IMG/VR virus record: IMGVR_UViG_3300020147_000012
Span: 1 to 50,910 of that record
Reading direction: 5' to 3' (one strand)
DNA: 50,910 nucleotides
Origin: a virus
Each line of letters begins with the position of its first letter. The first letter of the stretch is position 1. Below are positions 7,159 to 13,525 of the stretch, piece by piece. The notes beneath the pieces are model-generated. The model ran no database searches. It saw nothing but the letters and a program-made list of their open reading frames with translations, and was not told the origin of the DNA. The position numbers and the translations under genes are program-made.

Positions 7159-7217
7159 CTAGAATCCTCCCTGGGATTATCAACCAACCTCATTGCGTCC
7201 ACTTTCTCCCACTACAG

Positions 7218-7290
7218 CCAGTAGCATTGGAATCGAACCAACCCAGCAAGTTTTGGAGACTCGCTCGCCAGCCTTGGGACATGGCTACTG
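7218..7290 (-). tRNA. tRNA-Trp (CCA)
   Basis: Acceptor CAGTAGC/GCTACTG, anticodon stem CGAGT/ACTTG with loop CTCCAAA (anticodon CCA), T stem GTTGG/CCAAT around TTCGATT, discriminator G as expected for Trp. The D arm is weak and unusual, so charging efficiency is uncertain. Confidence 0.88.
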
Positions 7291-7459
7291 AATAGGTGAT
7301 GGCAAGGATTTGCCGAGTTCTAATTTCTGACCTTCTTTCATGTCGTGGTATTTCAACCTCGGGTACTCGTAGTAGTCACCTTGCGGTCATAGCCAGGTTA
7401 ACGGCGGCTTACCAGTATGCGTAACCTATCTTACGAAGTTGGAACTTCCAACGTATCAG

Positions 7460-7558
7460 CTACACAGTAACCAGTGCTCGACGGGCAGACCTATACTGCC
7501 ATACATCACCTCTGACGGCCTTCAACTTGAGTTGAACGGGGATTGCTCCCGCCGTCAT
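7460..7558 (-). CDS. Possible small ORF (32 aa) in the tRNA cluster
   Basis: ATG at 7558 lies three bases after the anticodon-less tRNA-like element, and the frame ends in TAG at 7460. The same frame continues open for 16 further codons to TAA at 7409. The DNA folds well: GACGGC/GCCGTC encloses two stems near 7508-7552, and a GTTGGA/TCCAAC hairpin follows. It may therefore be structured RNA rather than coding. Confidence 0.25.
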   Translation of the reverse strand: MTAGAIPVQLKLKAVRGDVWQYRSARRALVTV

Positions 7559-7561
7559 TAT

Positions 7562-7618
7562 GTCCGAGAGGGGACTTGAACCCCCGACGCAAGGCTCTAC
7601 CAACTGAGCTACTCAGAC
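7562..7618 (-). tRNA. tRNA-like element lacking the anticodon arm
   Basis: 57 bases with a 7-bp acceptor GTCTGAG/CTCGGAC, a standard D arm (GCTC-AGTTGGTA-GAGC) and a standard T arm (GGGGG-TTCAAGT-CCCCT). Only the 8 bases CTTGCGTC stand where the anticodon arm and variable loop should be. Everything else is well formed. It is first on the transcript from the promoter at 7689-7717. It could be a decayed tRNA, or a tRNA mimic like the anticodon-less domain of tmRNA. Confidence 0.7.
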
Positions 7619-7688
7619 AATCCTCCCCAGTCCTGTGGTCTGATCCACCGCTCCATATCAGAAGGAAGACTCCCAGGGATTACTAAGT

Positions 7689-7717
7689 ATTATACCACAA
7701 ACTGCATCACTTTTCAA
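7689..7717 (-). promoter_or_regulatory. Promoter of the tRNA-Trp/Thr cluster
   Basis: Minus-strand TTGAAA, 17-bp spacer, TGTGG-TATAAT. It is back to back with the plus-strand promoter at 7730-7758. Confidence 0.88.
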
Positions 7718-7729
7718 CAGTCTCCTGTG

Positions 7730-7758
7730 TTGTAATTGGGGACAAATTATGGTATAAT
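7730..7758 (+). promoter_or_regulatory. Plus-strand promoter, first of the early region
   Basis: TTGTAA, 17-bp spacer, TATGG-TATAAT. It drives a transcript ending at the terminator near 8264-8290. Confidence 0.85.
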
Positions 7759-7836
7759 AGGTGAGTTAGGAAAACAAAATACTGGGGGCTAGGAAGGCTA
7801 AGGCAAGAGTGCCTACCCCTGGATGCCACGAACTAC

Positions 7837-7956
7837 TTGCCAGGTGTCTTACGCTGTGAACTGGGAAATGACACCATCGCTATTACCGCTTGCTACGAGA
7901 CTTCACACGGTAACAGGATTACTCTCCAAGGGCTTGAGATGGAGGAGAAGAAGTGA
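7837..7956 (+). CDS. Possible short ORF without an ATG start
   Basis: The frame is open from 7765 to TGA at 7954-7956 and reads like protein, ending ...RITLQGLEMEEKK. There is no ATG or GTG near the promoter; TTG at 7837 is the first usual alternative start. The stop overlaps the GTG of the next frame. This transcript could equally be a structured RNA. Confidence 0.25.
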   Translation: MPGVLRCELGNDTIAITACYETSHGNRITLQGLEMEEKK

Positions 7957-8144
7957 GGACAGGACAATCAGAGAAACAACTGAGCCAATTGTCCGGTAGA
8001 AACTTAACCTTCGTACAGGCTAGGTATCCACAACTGTACCTGAAAAATAAGGACAGAATGTGGAAAGGTACACCTGACCAAGCGAAGCGCGGGCAGCAAG
8101 GCTTTAGCCTTGTGAATCTATACCCAAGTCACCAATGTATCTAA
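7953..8144 (+). CDS. Possible small basic protein (63 aa)
   Basis: GTG at 7953 overlaps the stop of the preceding frame and is preceded by GGAGGAG. The product is rich in K, R and Q. Its stop overlaps the ATG of the next ORF at 8135. The chain of overlaps is the main support; I do not recognise the protein. Confidence 0.35.
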   Translation: MRTGQSEKQLSQLSGRNLTFVQARYPQLYLKNKDRMWKGTPDQAKRGQQGFSLVNLYPSHQCI

Positions 8145-8311
8145 ACAGAAGCGAAAAAGGAATCGGGGATAGATTACAGTCTCTAGGCCATACAACCTAC
8201 CAAGAAACAAGAATCTGTGGCGCAGGACACATGATTACGGTAAAACATTACGCAAAAGCACCACCAGCCCCCACTAGGGGGTTTTCTTATACCCATTGGC
8301 CTAAAACGTAA
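8135..8311 (+). CDS. Possible small protein (58 aa), end overlaps a terminator
   Basis: ATG 8135 overlaps the preceding stop by the usual few bases. The first 45 residues look like protein (SEKGIGDRLQSLGH, ICGAGHMITVKH). The last residues are read through the terminator hairpin, which is unusual and lowers confidence. Confidence 0.3.
   Translation: MYLNRSEKGIGDRLQSLGHTTYQETRICGAGHMITVKHYAKAPPAPTRGFSYTHWPKT
8264..8290 (+). terminator. Rho-independent terminator
   Basis: CCCCC-ACTA-GGGGG followed by TTTTCTT. Confidence 0.8.
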
Positions 8312-8860
8312 TACAGGAATAATAAAAATGGTGCAAAATTTTGGATGGGCATATGATTAGAATGGGCGCAGCGTTGGCCCGTGTCCCACCCCCTCGCAGG
8401 AATAAGGCTTTTTTAGGATTGTCTGTATGTCTCACAACAGGTATTGTACGACACTAAACTAATATATGGCTATAAATAAGGGGTTTTTAGTGTTTGGGTG
8501 TGTCGCAAAAGCAAACAAATAATGGTATATATCCCTTTTTGTACGACTGTGTGCGGTGCGATGCAGCTACCTTAGCCCCATCCACACACTAAGTAGGCGG
8601 TTCCATTCACACCATGTGGTAAATAACCCTTACTTTTTATAGTGCATACCATCGCTAATATGAGGCTCTATATAAGGCTAGATAACCTCACGCACAAACG
8701 GCCCTATATGTACTTGCTATCCATTGGGCATTATTTGACATACTGGCTTATTCTGTACTGTAATGTTGTACTACGCTTGACTTCCTTTGCCCTTATAGCT
8801 TATAGTAGCAAGTATTAAGGGAATAGGTCGTTTTATAAACAATTAATTGATACCAACTAT
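8312..8860. other. Intergenic region with tandem early promoters
   Basis: I see no supported gene in this AT-rich stretch. The word TTGTACGAC occurs at about 8436 and 8539. Near the right end are two promoter-like sites, TTGACA/TGTAAT (8735-8764) and TTGACT/TATAGT (8777-8806), both with 18-bp spacers, upstream of the small-ORF operon. Confidence 0.5.
8735..8806 (+). promoter_or_regulatory. Tandem promoters of the small-ORF operon
   Basis: TTGACA (8735-8740), 18 bp, TGTAAT; and TTGACT (8777-8782), 18 bp, TATAGT (8801-8806). They lack the TGTGG extension, so they may form an early class with strong -35 elements. Confidence 0.55.
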
Positions 8861-8971
8861 ATGCCAACTATCGCACACCGCATATACTACGTATTCATTG
8901 GGCTGATCCTCGGATTGCTTGCCTCACATGAATTGGTAGTTATGCCGATGCTTGAAGCCCTTACTAAGTAA
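8861..8971 (+). CDS. Small membrane protein (36 aa)
   Basis: ATG 8861 to TAA 8971. It has one predicted transmembrane helix (about residues 8-23, YYVFIGLILGLLAS) with a basic N-terminus. First of a run of tiny ORFs ending at 9510. Function unknown. Confidence 0.5.
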   Translation: MPTIAHRIYYVFIGLILGLLASHELVVMPMLEALTK

Positions 8972-8978
8972 TAAGAAT

Positions 8979-9158
8979 ATGTTAATGAAGTTCTACGTTA
9001 AGCAGGTCTACGGTAAGCCTAGAAACTACCTGGTAGACCCGAAGCAAGCCGAAGCCTTTACCAAACTAACAGGCAGAGCGACCCTTTCAGCCGATGACTT
9101 CCGCATCCTAGAGGTATTTGGAGTCAAATTTGAACAGGTCAACGAGCCTATTAAATAA
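8979..9158 (+). CDS. Small hypothetical protein (59 aa)
   Basis: I start it at ATG 8979 rather than the upstream TTG because the latter overlaps the membrane ORF. A compact mixed alpha/beta sequence with KFYVKQVYGKPR near the start and DFRILEVFGVKF near the end. No family recognised. Confidence 0.6.
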   Translation: MLMKFYVKQVYGKPRNYLVDPKQAEAFTKLTGRATLSADDFRILEVFGVKFEQVNEPIK

Positions 9159-9160
9159 TA

Positions 9161-9301
9161 ATGATCTTAAAGCAATATTATTCTATTGATGGTGGTGTCA
9201 ATAATCTATGTATCTATACGGTATGTAATGAGCGATACCAAACCATTAGCACACACAAGACCGAGAAAGCAGCAATGAGAGCATTAAAGCTAATTAAATA
9301 G
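9161..9301 (+). CDS. Small hypothetical protein (46 aa)
   Basis: ATG 9161 lies two bases after the previous stop; the frame ends in TAG 9301. The sequence has a beta-like first half and a helical, basic end (AAMRALKLIK). Function unknown. Confidence 0.5.
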   Translation: MILKQYYSIDGGVNNLCIYTVCNERYQTISTHKTEKAAMRALKLIK

Positions 9302-9304
9302 CAT

Positions 9305-9397
9305 ATGAGGTACTTAATCCTACTAATAAGCCTTATAGCCATCACACAGTTAAGTAATCCATTGATGGGAGCTAGATTTGTTTTGTTAGATAAATAA
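9305..9397 (+). CDS. Small hydrophobic ORF (30 aa)
   Basis: ATG 9305, three bases after the previous stop. The N-terminal half is hydrophobic (LILLISLIAI), so it may be a single-pass membrane peptide. Confidence 0.4.
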   Translation: MRYLILLISLIAITQLSNPLMGARFVLLDK

Positions 9398-9399
9398 AC

Positions 9400-9510
9400 A
9401 TGACTAATAAGCCAATATCCAAAGAGGCACAAGACATATTGAGGCCAGAATGGGAGAAAATGCAGGACTTCATAAAAGAAACAGATCAAGAGATATGCGG
9501 GACTGAGTAG
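9400..9510 (+). CDS. Small acidic ORF (36 aa)
   Basis: ATG 9400, two bases after the previous stop. Acidic, helical and hydrophilic. Last of the tight run of tiny ORFs. Confidence 0.45.
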   Translation: MTNKPISKEAQDILRPEWEKMQDFIKETDQEICGTE

Positions 9511-9536
9511 AGTATTGTTTATCCTTAGTGTGGCTT

Positions 9537-9606
9537 GGTTCGACCGTTGCGTAAAGCAATGGTAGCAGGGCGAAGCCATGCGATAGGGCAAGCAATTAGG
9601 CGAACC
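9537..9606 (+). other. Folded intergenic segment
   Basis: The 185-bp gap 9511-9695 has no gene. GGTTCG/CGAACC closes a region with inner stems TTGC/GCAA and ATGG/CCAT. It could be a small RNA or leader for the HTH gene; weak. Confidence 0.3.
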
Positions 9607-9695
9607 CTCCGCTAACAGCTTGCGATCGTAACTTATGCTAGTTATGGTAGCGAAGCGAGTTAGTTGGTGGTCATTGAAAACTAAATATAACGATT

Positions 9696-9941
9696 ATGAC
9701 CAAACACAAGACCATCCAGCGTAAAAGCTGGACTAAAAAGGATATTGCAGCCGTACTTGATCTATGGGAAACCAAAACAAAGGCTGAAATAGCCGAGCAG
9801 TTGGACGTTAAAATGTGGCAATTAACCTATTTGATTAAGGAAATAGAGAAAGCTGGCTATAAGATCCCTAAAAAGAAACAGCATCACCAGACGCAAATTC
9901 TCATAAAGGAAGTATTAAAAGCCCGCAAGCTAATCAAATAG
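9696..9941 (+). CDS. Helix-turn-helix (Myb/SANT-like) protein
   Basis: An 81-residue basic protein. SWTKKDIAAVLDLWETKTKAEIAEQLDVK (about residues 11-39) is a typical recognition arrangement of a Myb-like or sigma-region-4-like HTH, followed by basic helices. It probably binds DNA and may control early genes. First of the next short operon; no Shine-Dalgarno sequence. Confidence 0.75.
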   Translation: MTKHKTIQRKSWTKKDIAAVLDLWETKTKAEIAEQLDVKMWQLTYLIKEIEKAGYKIPKKKQHHQTQILIKEVLKARKLIK

Positions 9942-9945
9942 AGCC

Positions 9946-10380
9946 ATGACCAAAGAAGACTATTCTATCCTTGTTAGCTGCATTGAGTTAGCTAAACGAG
10001 ATGACGGAACTGAGTTCTACCGCGTCAAAGATGGCACACCGGACCATGTTGCTAAAATAGTGTCTGATGTCGTCTTTAAAGCGGACGAAGATATACATAG
10101 CTGGGATTTGTCTTATGAGATTGCTAACGATGCGCTTAATGCCTTGTACGATGTCGAACTGGATAATTTATCTGAGTTTGATATCTATGAGCAAGACAGT
10201 GAGCACGCTAGCATCTGGACAGCTGCCCGCCTTGAATATCTGACCATGTGGAACCAGGACGAAATAGCGGACAAAGTTAGAGATTATGACTGTGATATCG
10301 CTACGGCAGCAGCTATGTGGTATGAAGAGCAGGTTAATTACATGGTCGAAGCCTTTAAGAGCGCAATTCTTGAAGCCTAA
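9946..10380 (+). CDS. Acidic hypothetical protein (144 aa)
   Basis: A strongly acidic, mostly helical protein (D- and E-rich throughout) starting four bases after the HTH gene. The acid-rich surface could mimic DNA or bind a basic partner, but no motif is visible. Family not recognised. Confidence 0.8.
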   Translation: MTKEDYSILVSCIELAKRDDGTEFYRVKDGTPDHVAKIVSDVVFKADEDIHSWDLSYEIANDALNALYDVELDNLSEFDIYEQDSEHASIWTAARLEYLTMWNQDEIADKVRDYDCDIATAAAMWYEEQVNYMVEAFKSAILEA

Positions 10381-10382
10381 CC

Positions 10383-10598
10383 ATGAACCACGACCTAAAA
10401 ATTAAGTCATTACATGACGCAATGCTCGAATGCTCTTGCGGTTGGAGCCTTATCTATACCGGCGCAATGACAAAAGCGGAGGCCAAGAGAGAACATGACC
10501 GCCACCGCTATCAGGAATTTTGCACCGAATGGAGGAAGGCCCATTCCATCAGCAAACCGCCAAGCTTTACCAGTTGGAAGTCTGACCATAAAGCCTAA
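10383..10598 (+). CDS. Small putative zinc-binding protein (71 aa)
   Basis: C17-x-C19-G-W followed by H38-x2-H41 gives a C2H2-type metal site. Starts two bases after the previous stop. Likely a small nucleic-acid or protein-binding factor. Confidence 0.7.
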   Translation: MNHDLKIKSLHDAMLECSCGWSLIYTGAMTKAEAKREHDRHRYQEFCTEWRKAHSISKPPSFTSWKSDHKA

Positions 10599-10610
10599 GA
10601 CTAACTAGCC

Positions 10611-10799
10611 ATGAAAACTATATATCTTGCAGGGTCTTATAAGCTTGTTTTGGAAGATAACGAGGGCAAAACATTTACTTTCCTAGATATCAAGTTATCA
10701 TCTAAACAGGCTAGGGAAGTGTTTAAATCTAAGATGTTTGCTGGTGTACAAATACGAGAATTAAGTTATAATGGCGATACATGGACTACAGCAAGCTAA
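10611..10799 (+). CDS. Hypothetical protein (62 aa)
   Basis: A short mixed alpha/beta protein with no recognised motif. Its last 19 bases overlap the next ORF. Confidence 0.6.
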   Translation: MKTIYLAGSYKLVLEDNEGKTFTFLDIKLSSKQAREVFKSKMFAGVQIRELSYNGDTWTTAS

Positions 10800-10954
10800 C
10801 CCTTGGAGAGCTAATCAGCCACAGTAACGAAACGATCCGGCGCAATGCTATGTCTATTCTTAAGCAGTTGCAAAAGATCGAATACGACAAGGGTATCGAC
10901 GAAGCCAAAGCCGCCTACGACAAAGAAATCGAAGAATTGAAAAAAGGTAAATAA
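10781..10954 (+). CDS. Small helical protein (57 aa)
   Basis: ATG 10781 inside the end of the previous gene, TAA at 10954. Highly helical and charged, probably a short coiled coil. It ends about 50 bases before the operon terminator. Confidence 0.6.
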   Translation: MDYSKLTLGELISHSNETIRRNAMSILKQLQKIEYDKGIDEAKAAYDKEIEELKKGK

Positions 10955-11001
10955 TCGCTTTTCTACCCCTTGAGGCCCTAAAAACCCTTGAGGCATCAAA
11001 A

Positions 11002-11034
11002 AGCCACCTAAATACTAGCTATAGGTGGTTTTTT
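11002..11034 (+). terminator. Rho-independent terminator of the small-gene operon
   Basis: CCACCTA/TAGGTGG stem followed by a run of six T. Confidence 0.85.
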
Positions 11035-11079
11035 GTTTTCCCGAGAAAGGGGAAAGTGACCATTTAGTAGCCTACGCAG

Positions 11080-11103
11080 AACCCCGACGAGGGGGCTTTT
11101 TTA
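11080..11103 (+). terminator. Second rho-independent terminator
   Basis: ACCCC-GACGA-GGGG followed by GCTTTTTTA. The stretch 10955-11264 otherwise holds only this, the terminator at 11002 and the next promoter. Confidence 0.7.
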
Positions 11104-11225
11104 TATCTGACGCAGAGTTCCGAGAGCGTAAATCTTCATGTAGCCTTCATGTAAACTCAGGTATTATTGTTTTGTTCTATTGCCAAAATTGGCCTTTCGT
11201 GGTATATAGTAATCTTGGGATCTGA

Positions 11226-11254
11226 TATCCTCTTTGGGGCAATTGTGCTATAAT
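11226..11254 (+). promoter_or_regulatory. Promoter for the 80-residue gene
   Basis: TGTGC-TATAAT (-10 at 11249-11254), weak -35. The predicted start leaves a leader of about four bases before ATG 11265. Confidence 0.6.
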
Positions 11255-11264
11255 ATTTTACGAC

Positions 11265-11507
11265 ATGTTCATAGTAGAAAAAATCAAAGATTACCACGCC
11301 CGTATGGCCGTTGAATACACTGAGATGGTAGAGAAGATCGGTGAAAAGCTGGCGGAGGACCGCAAGCACCTCTATTTTGTATTGGATCAGCACGGTAAGC
11401 CGGTCAAAAATGGCTATGTAGCCCATAAGGGCCATGCCAAGTTCTATGGCCGTACTAAAAAGTACGCTTTGGAACAAGCTCAGTCGTTTACGTACAAAGG
11501 GTTATAA
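11265..11507 (+). CDS. Hypothetical protein (80 aa)
   Basis: A basic protein with a helical first half and a beta-like second half (FVLDQHGKPVKNGYVAHKG). The second half resembles small phage proteins of unknown function. It is monocistronic, between its own near-leaderless promoter and a terminator. Confidence 0.75.
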   Translation: MFIVEKIKDYHARMAVEYTEMVEKIGEKLAEDRKHLYFVLDQHGKPVKNGYVAHKGHAKFYGRTKKYALEQAQSFTYKGL

Positions 11508-11535
11508 AGCCCGTGAAACATAAGGGGTTTTTAAG

Positions 11536-11562
11536 TATGCCATTGACAGTGGCATATTTTTG
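11536..11562 (+). terminator. Rho-independent terminator
   Basis: TATGCCA/TGGCATA stem followed by TTTTTG. Confidence 0.8.
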
Positions 11563-11615
11563 TTCTGTAACTATTACAAAGCTCTACTTATCCCCAGAAA
11601 ATGAAGAAACAGTGA

Positions 11616-11644
11616 ATGAAAAAAGTTGAGAAATGTGGTATAAT
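11616..11644 (+). promoter_or_regulatory. Promoter of the main early operon
   Basis: ATGAAA, 17-bp spacer, TGTGG-TATAAT (11639-11644). No terminator is obvious before 18446, so this may drive about 20 genes. Confidence 0.85.
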
Positions 11645-12055
11645 AAGTGAAGTAAGGGTTCCACAAAGGTAGGAATTAAAGCCAAACCGCGTTTCTCCTC
11701 AACTTCTAATATCATTTGGGATACGGGAAAACATACATACTCCTTACACAGCTAATCTGCTCCTAAACAATTAACGCAATCATATACCACGGCAACCTAT
11801 ATATTTCGTCTAGAAAAAAATGGCCGTTCAAGGTAGCGCGTTAAGTAGGGCAGATTGGGGGATCTAATCCTTACATCTCTGGTGTACATGTGCGTATGTG
11901 TCCAGGTCATTACAAGGTGGGCCAGTCGCTCCTTGGAGCCACGCCACAAATATACTTAAACATTGGCTGCAAACCATACGCATGGGAGTGCGTAGGGCTT
12001 CGATAATGGTGCAAATCCATTACTCCCAAAGGTATTTATTAGACCACAAGTCTTC
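11645..12055 (+). other. Long leader with a T-arm/acceptor-like hairpin
   Basis: About 410 bases from the promoter to the first convincing ORF. A 62-codon GTG frame (11898-12086) is open but unconvincing. At 11983-12028 a 7-bp stem TGGGAGT/ACTCCCA encloses AATGG-TGCAAAT-CCATT, like tRNA acceptor and T arms joined by 15 bases. A competing hairpin TACGCA/TGCGTA uses part of the same stem. Function unknown. Confidence 0.35.
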
Positions 12056-12202
12056 ATGTCGCAAAAAGTTACGACTTTGCGAGTAAATGCCGCAGGAAAA
12101 CGATTTAAATGCTTAGTATCAAAGGGCTTTATATATAAACCTTTATTTAAAAGATGCTATGTCGTAAAATCTATGTCCTGCGAACTTCATGAAGACTATT
12201 AA
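12056..12202 (+). CDS. Small basic protein (48 aa)
   Basis: ATG 12056, TAA 12202. A basic, beta-rich sequence (FKCLVSKGFIYKPLFKRCYVVK) with three Cys. The start codon adjoins a TCGCAAA/TTTGCGA hairpin that could limit its translation. Family not recognised. Confidence 0.55.
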   Translation: MSQKVTTLRVNAAGKRFKCLVSKGFIYKPLFKRCYVVKSMSCELHEDY

Positions 12203-12220
12203 GCCGCATATTTCAACGAT

Positions 12221-12379
12221 ATGTCAACGGACACCATCCGTCACAGGGGCAAGGGGTATGAGTACGATCTGGAAGGGAAAATAAACTCTCCAGAGGATCG
12301 TATTCGGACCATATTGCTCGACGAAAAAGGCCGTTATGTTTCGAGCGGGATAGCGGTGGTAACGCATCGCTATGATTAA
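12221..12379 (+). CDS. Small hypothetical protein (52 aa)
   Basis: ATG 12221, TAA 12379, overlapping the next ATG by eight bases. A charged protein with a likely beta-hairpin (TILLDEKGRYVSSGIAVV). Function unknown. Confidence 0.6.
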   Translation: MSTDTIRHRGKGYEYDLEGKINSPEDRIRTILLDEKGRYVSSGIAVVTHRYD

Positions 12380-12701
12380 AATTTATTGCAATCTGCACTG
12401 GGTCAAAGACATCTGGTACAGGTTGACAGAGGGGATAGGGTGTTGCGAGTTAACGGGGTGGAACTACTACACCTCAAAGCGGATCGCCAGAGAGTTAAAG
12501 CTTTTTAAAGAGAGAACATATAGCTTCCCACACGGGTTCAAGAACCTGGAGGAGTGGAGGAAAACGATACAAGAAATCATTGACGGATTCGAGATTATGG
12601 GGTCAGATGCCGCTTTCTCAGAAGACTGGAAAAAATACGAAAAACAGACCGACAAGGCCCTAAAACTCTTCGCAAGGCACTACAAGGACATGTGGATATA
12701 G
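12372..12701 (+). CDS. Hypothetical phage protein (109 aa)
   Basis: The first half has aromatic and Cys residues. The second half (FKNLEEWRKTIQEIIDGFEIM, about residues 56-76) matches a pattern I have seen in uncharacterised proteins of metagenomic phages. Mostly helical. Overlaps the previous gene. Confidence 0.75.
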   Translation: MIKIYCNLHWVKDIWYRLTEGIGCCELTGWNYYTSKRIARELKLFKERTYSFPHGFKNLEEWRKTIQEIIDGFEIMGSDAAFSEDWKKYEKQTDKALKLFARHYKDMWI

Positions 12702-12787
12702 GACACCACTTTTGTCCCCGTTAGGAATCATCAAATCTTCATTTTTCAGTTAAACAGTTTCACGTTATCAATTAACGCTTCTTAAAT

Positions 12788-13081
12788 ATGGCCAAAATTG
12801 CCAAAAAGCTAGAATGTTCCGAGCATTATTGTGAGATTTGCGACCAGGAATTGTTTGAATCCAAGGCCACTACCGCTGAAATGGTTGTTGTAAGCATTTT
12901 AGGACTAGCTATGGCTGTGTTCATGGTCAAAGCCGGTGATTGGCTGGTTGCCCAAGCCGAAACAAGGCCTCTGTGCGGCATAGAGCACACTGAATATGGG
13001 ATTGATATTAAGACTGGCAAGGATGCCTATAAGAAGCTTTTTATCAACTGTAACGATTTCCAGAACCAATATGGAGAATAA
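12788..13081 (+). CDS. Membrane protein with CxxC motif (97 aa)
   Basis: C15-x2-C18 near the N-terminus is followed by a transmembrane helix (about residues 30-52) and a polar C-terminal half with two more Cys. The metal or redox site would sit on the side of the N-terminus. It overlaps a second small membrane gene at 13071. No Shine-Dalgarno sequence. Confidence 0.75.
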   Translation: MAKIAKKLECSEHYCEICDQELFESKATTAEMVVVSILGLAMAVFMVKAGDWLVAQAETRPLCGIEHTEYGIDIKTGKDAYKKLFINCNDFQNQYGE

Positions 13082-13169
13082 ACTTGCTCGGCTTAAGGAG
13101 AAGAAAAATCTGATCCTTATTGCCCTTAGCCTTCTTGTATTAGTAGCTCATTTTGGCCTGGGAATCTGA
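13071..13169 (+). CDS. Small membrane protein (32 aa)
   Basis: ATG 13071 overlaps the preceding stop, and TGA 13169 shares a base with the next ATG. A basic N-terminus is followed by a hydrophobic helix (LILIALSLLVLVAHFGL). Tight overlaps on both sides support coding. Confidence 0.6.
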   Translation: MENKLARLKEKKNLILIALSLLVLVAHFGLGI

Positions 13170-13525
13170 TGGCTCAGTTTGTCACAAAGGACTCTGGCAA
13201 ACGCCAGAAATACGCATCAGGGATGCAACGTGACCTCCAGGAAGGCAAACCACGGTACGACCTGATTATTCCTGAAGGGGTGACTGAGCACATGCTCAAG
13301 CGTTGGGCCGAGCTGATGGAGCGCGGTGCGGTCAAATATGGACCCCGTAACTGGGAGAAAGCCAACTCAGAAGAAGAATACGTCCGGTTTAAGGCTTCAG
13401 CTTTCAGGCATTTCATCCAGTGGTTTAGCGGAGAAGACGACGAGGATCATGCAGCTGCCACTTTCTTCAACATCAACGCTGCGGAGACATTAAAAGCCAA
13501 GCTAACCAAAAAGACCCGTGAATAG
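13169..13525 (+). CDS. dATP/dGTP diphosphohydrolase-like protein (DUF5664-type)
   Basis: A 118-residue protein with KPRYDLIIPEGV (about residues 27-38), RGAVKYGPRNWEKAN (about 52-66) and a helix holding HFIQWFSGEDDEDHAAA (about 76-92). These features are typical of the phage family annotated as dATP/dGTP diphosphohydrolase N-terminal domain. The acidic EDDEDH cluster is the likely metal site. It would alter the deoxynucleotide pool. It overlaps the AAA+ gene by eight bases. Confidence 0.7.
   Translation: MAQFVTKDSGKRQKYASGMQRDLQEGKPRYDLIIPEGVTEHMLKRWAELMERGAVKYGPRNWEKANSEEEYVRFKASAFRHFIQWFSGEDDEDHAAATFFNINAAETLKAKLTKKTRE

Noticed and set aside
7285-7380. A minus-strand frame ending inside tRNA-Trp (…MKEGQKLELGKSLPSPIQ).
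   Set aside because: It looks protein-like but has no start codon for most of its length and stops in the tRNA acceptor stem.
5761-8172. The 14-base word GGAATCGGGGATAG occurs at 5761 and 8159.
   Set aside because: A few 14-base coincidences are expected by chance in 50 kb, and the flanks do not match.
9214-9591. A 125-codon minus-strand frame over the small-gene operon.
   Set aside because: It opposes five tightly spaced plus-strand ORFs and has no promoter or neighbours on its strand.
11898-12086. A 62-codon GTG frame in the long leader.
   Set aside because: Its sequence is not protein-like, it overlaps the better 12056-12202 ORF, and the region folds as RNA.
13169-13525. Evidence for a modified-base (2-aminoadenine) genome because of the diphosphohydrolase-like gene.
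   Set aside because: No PurZ-like synthetase or specialised polymerase is present, so the gene alone does not support it.
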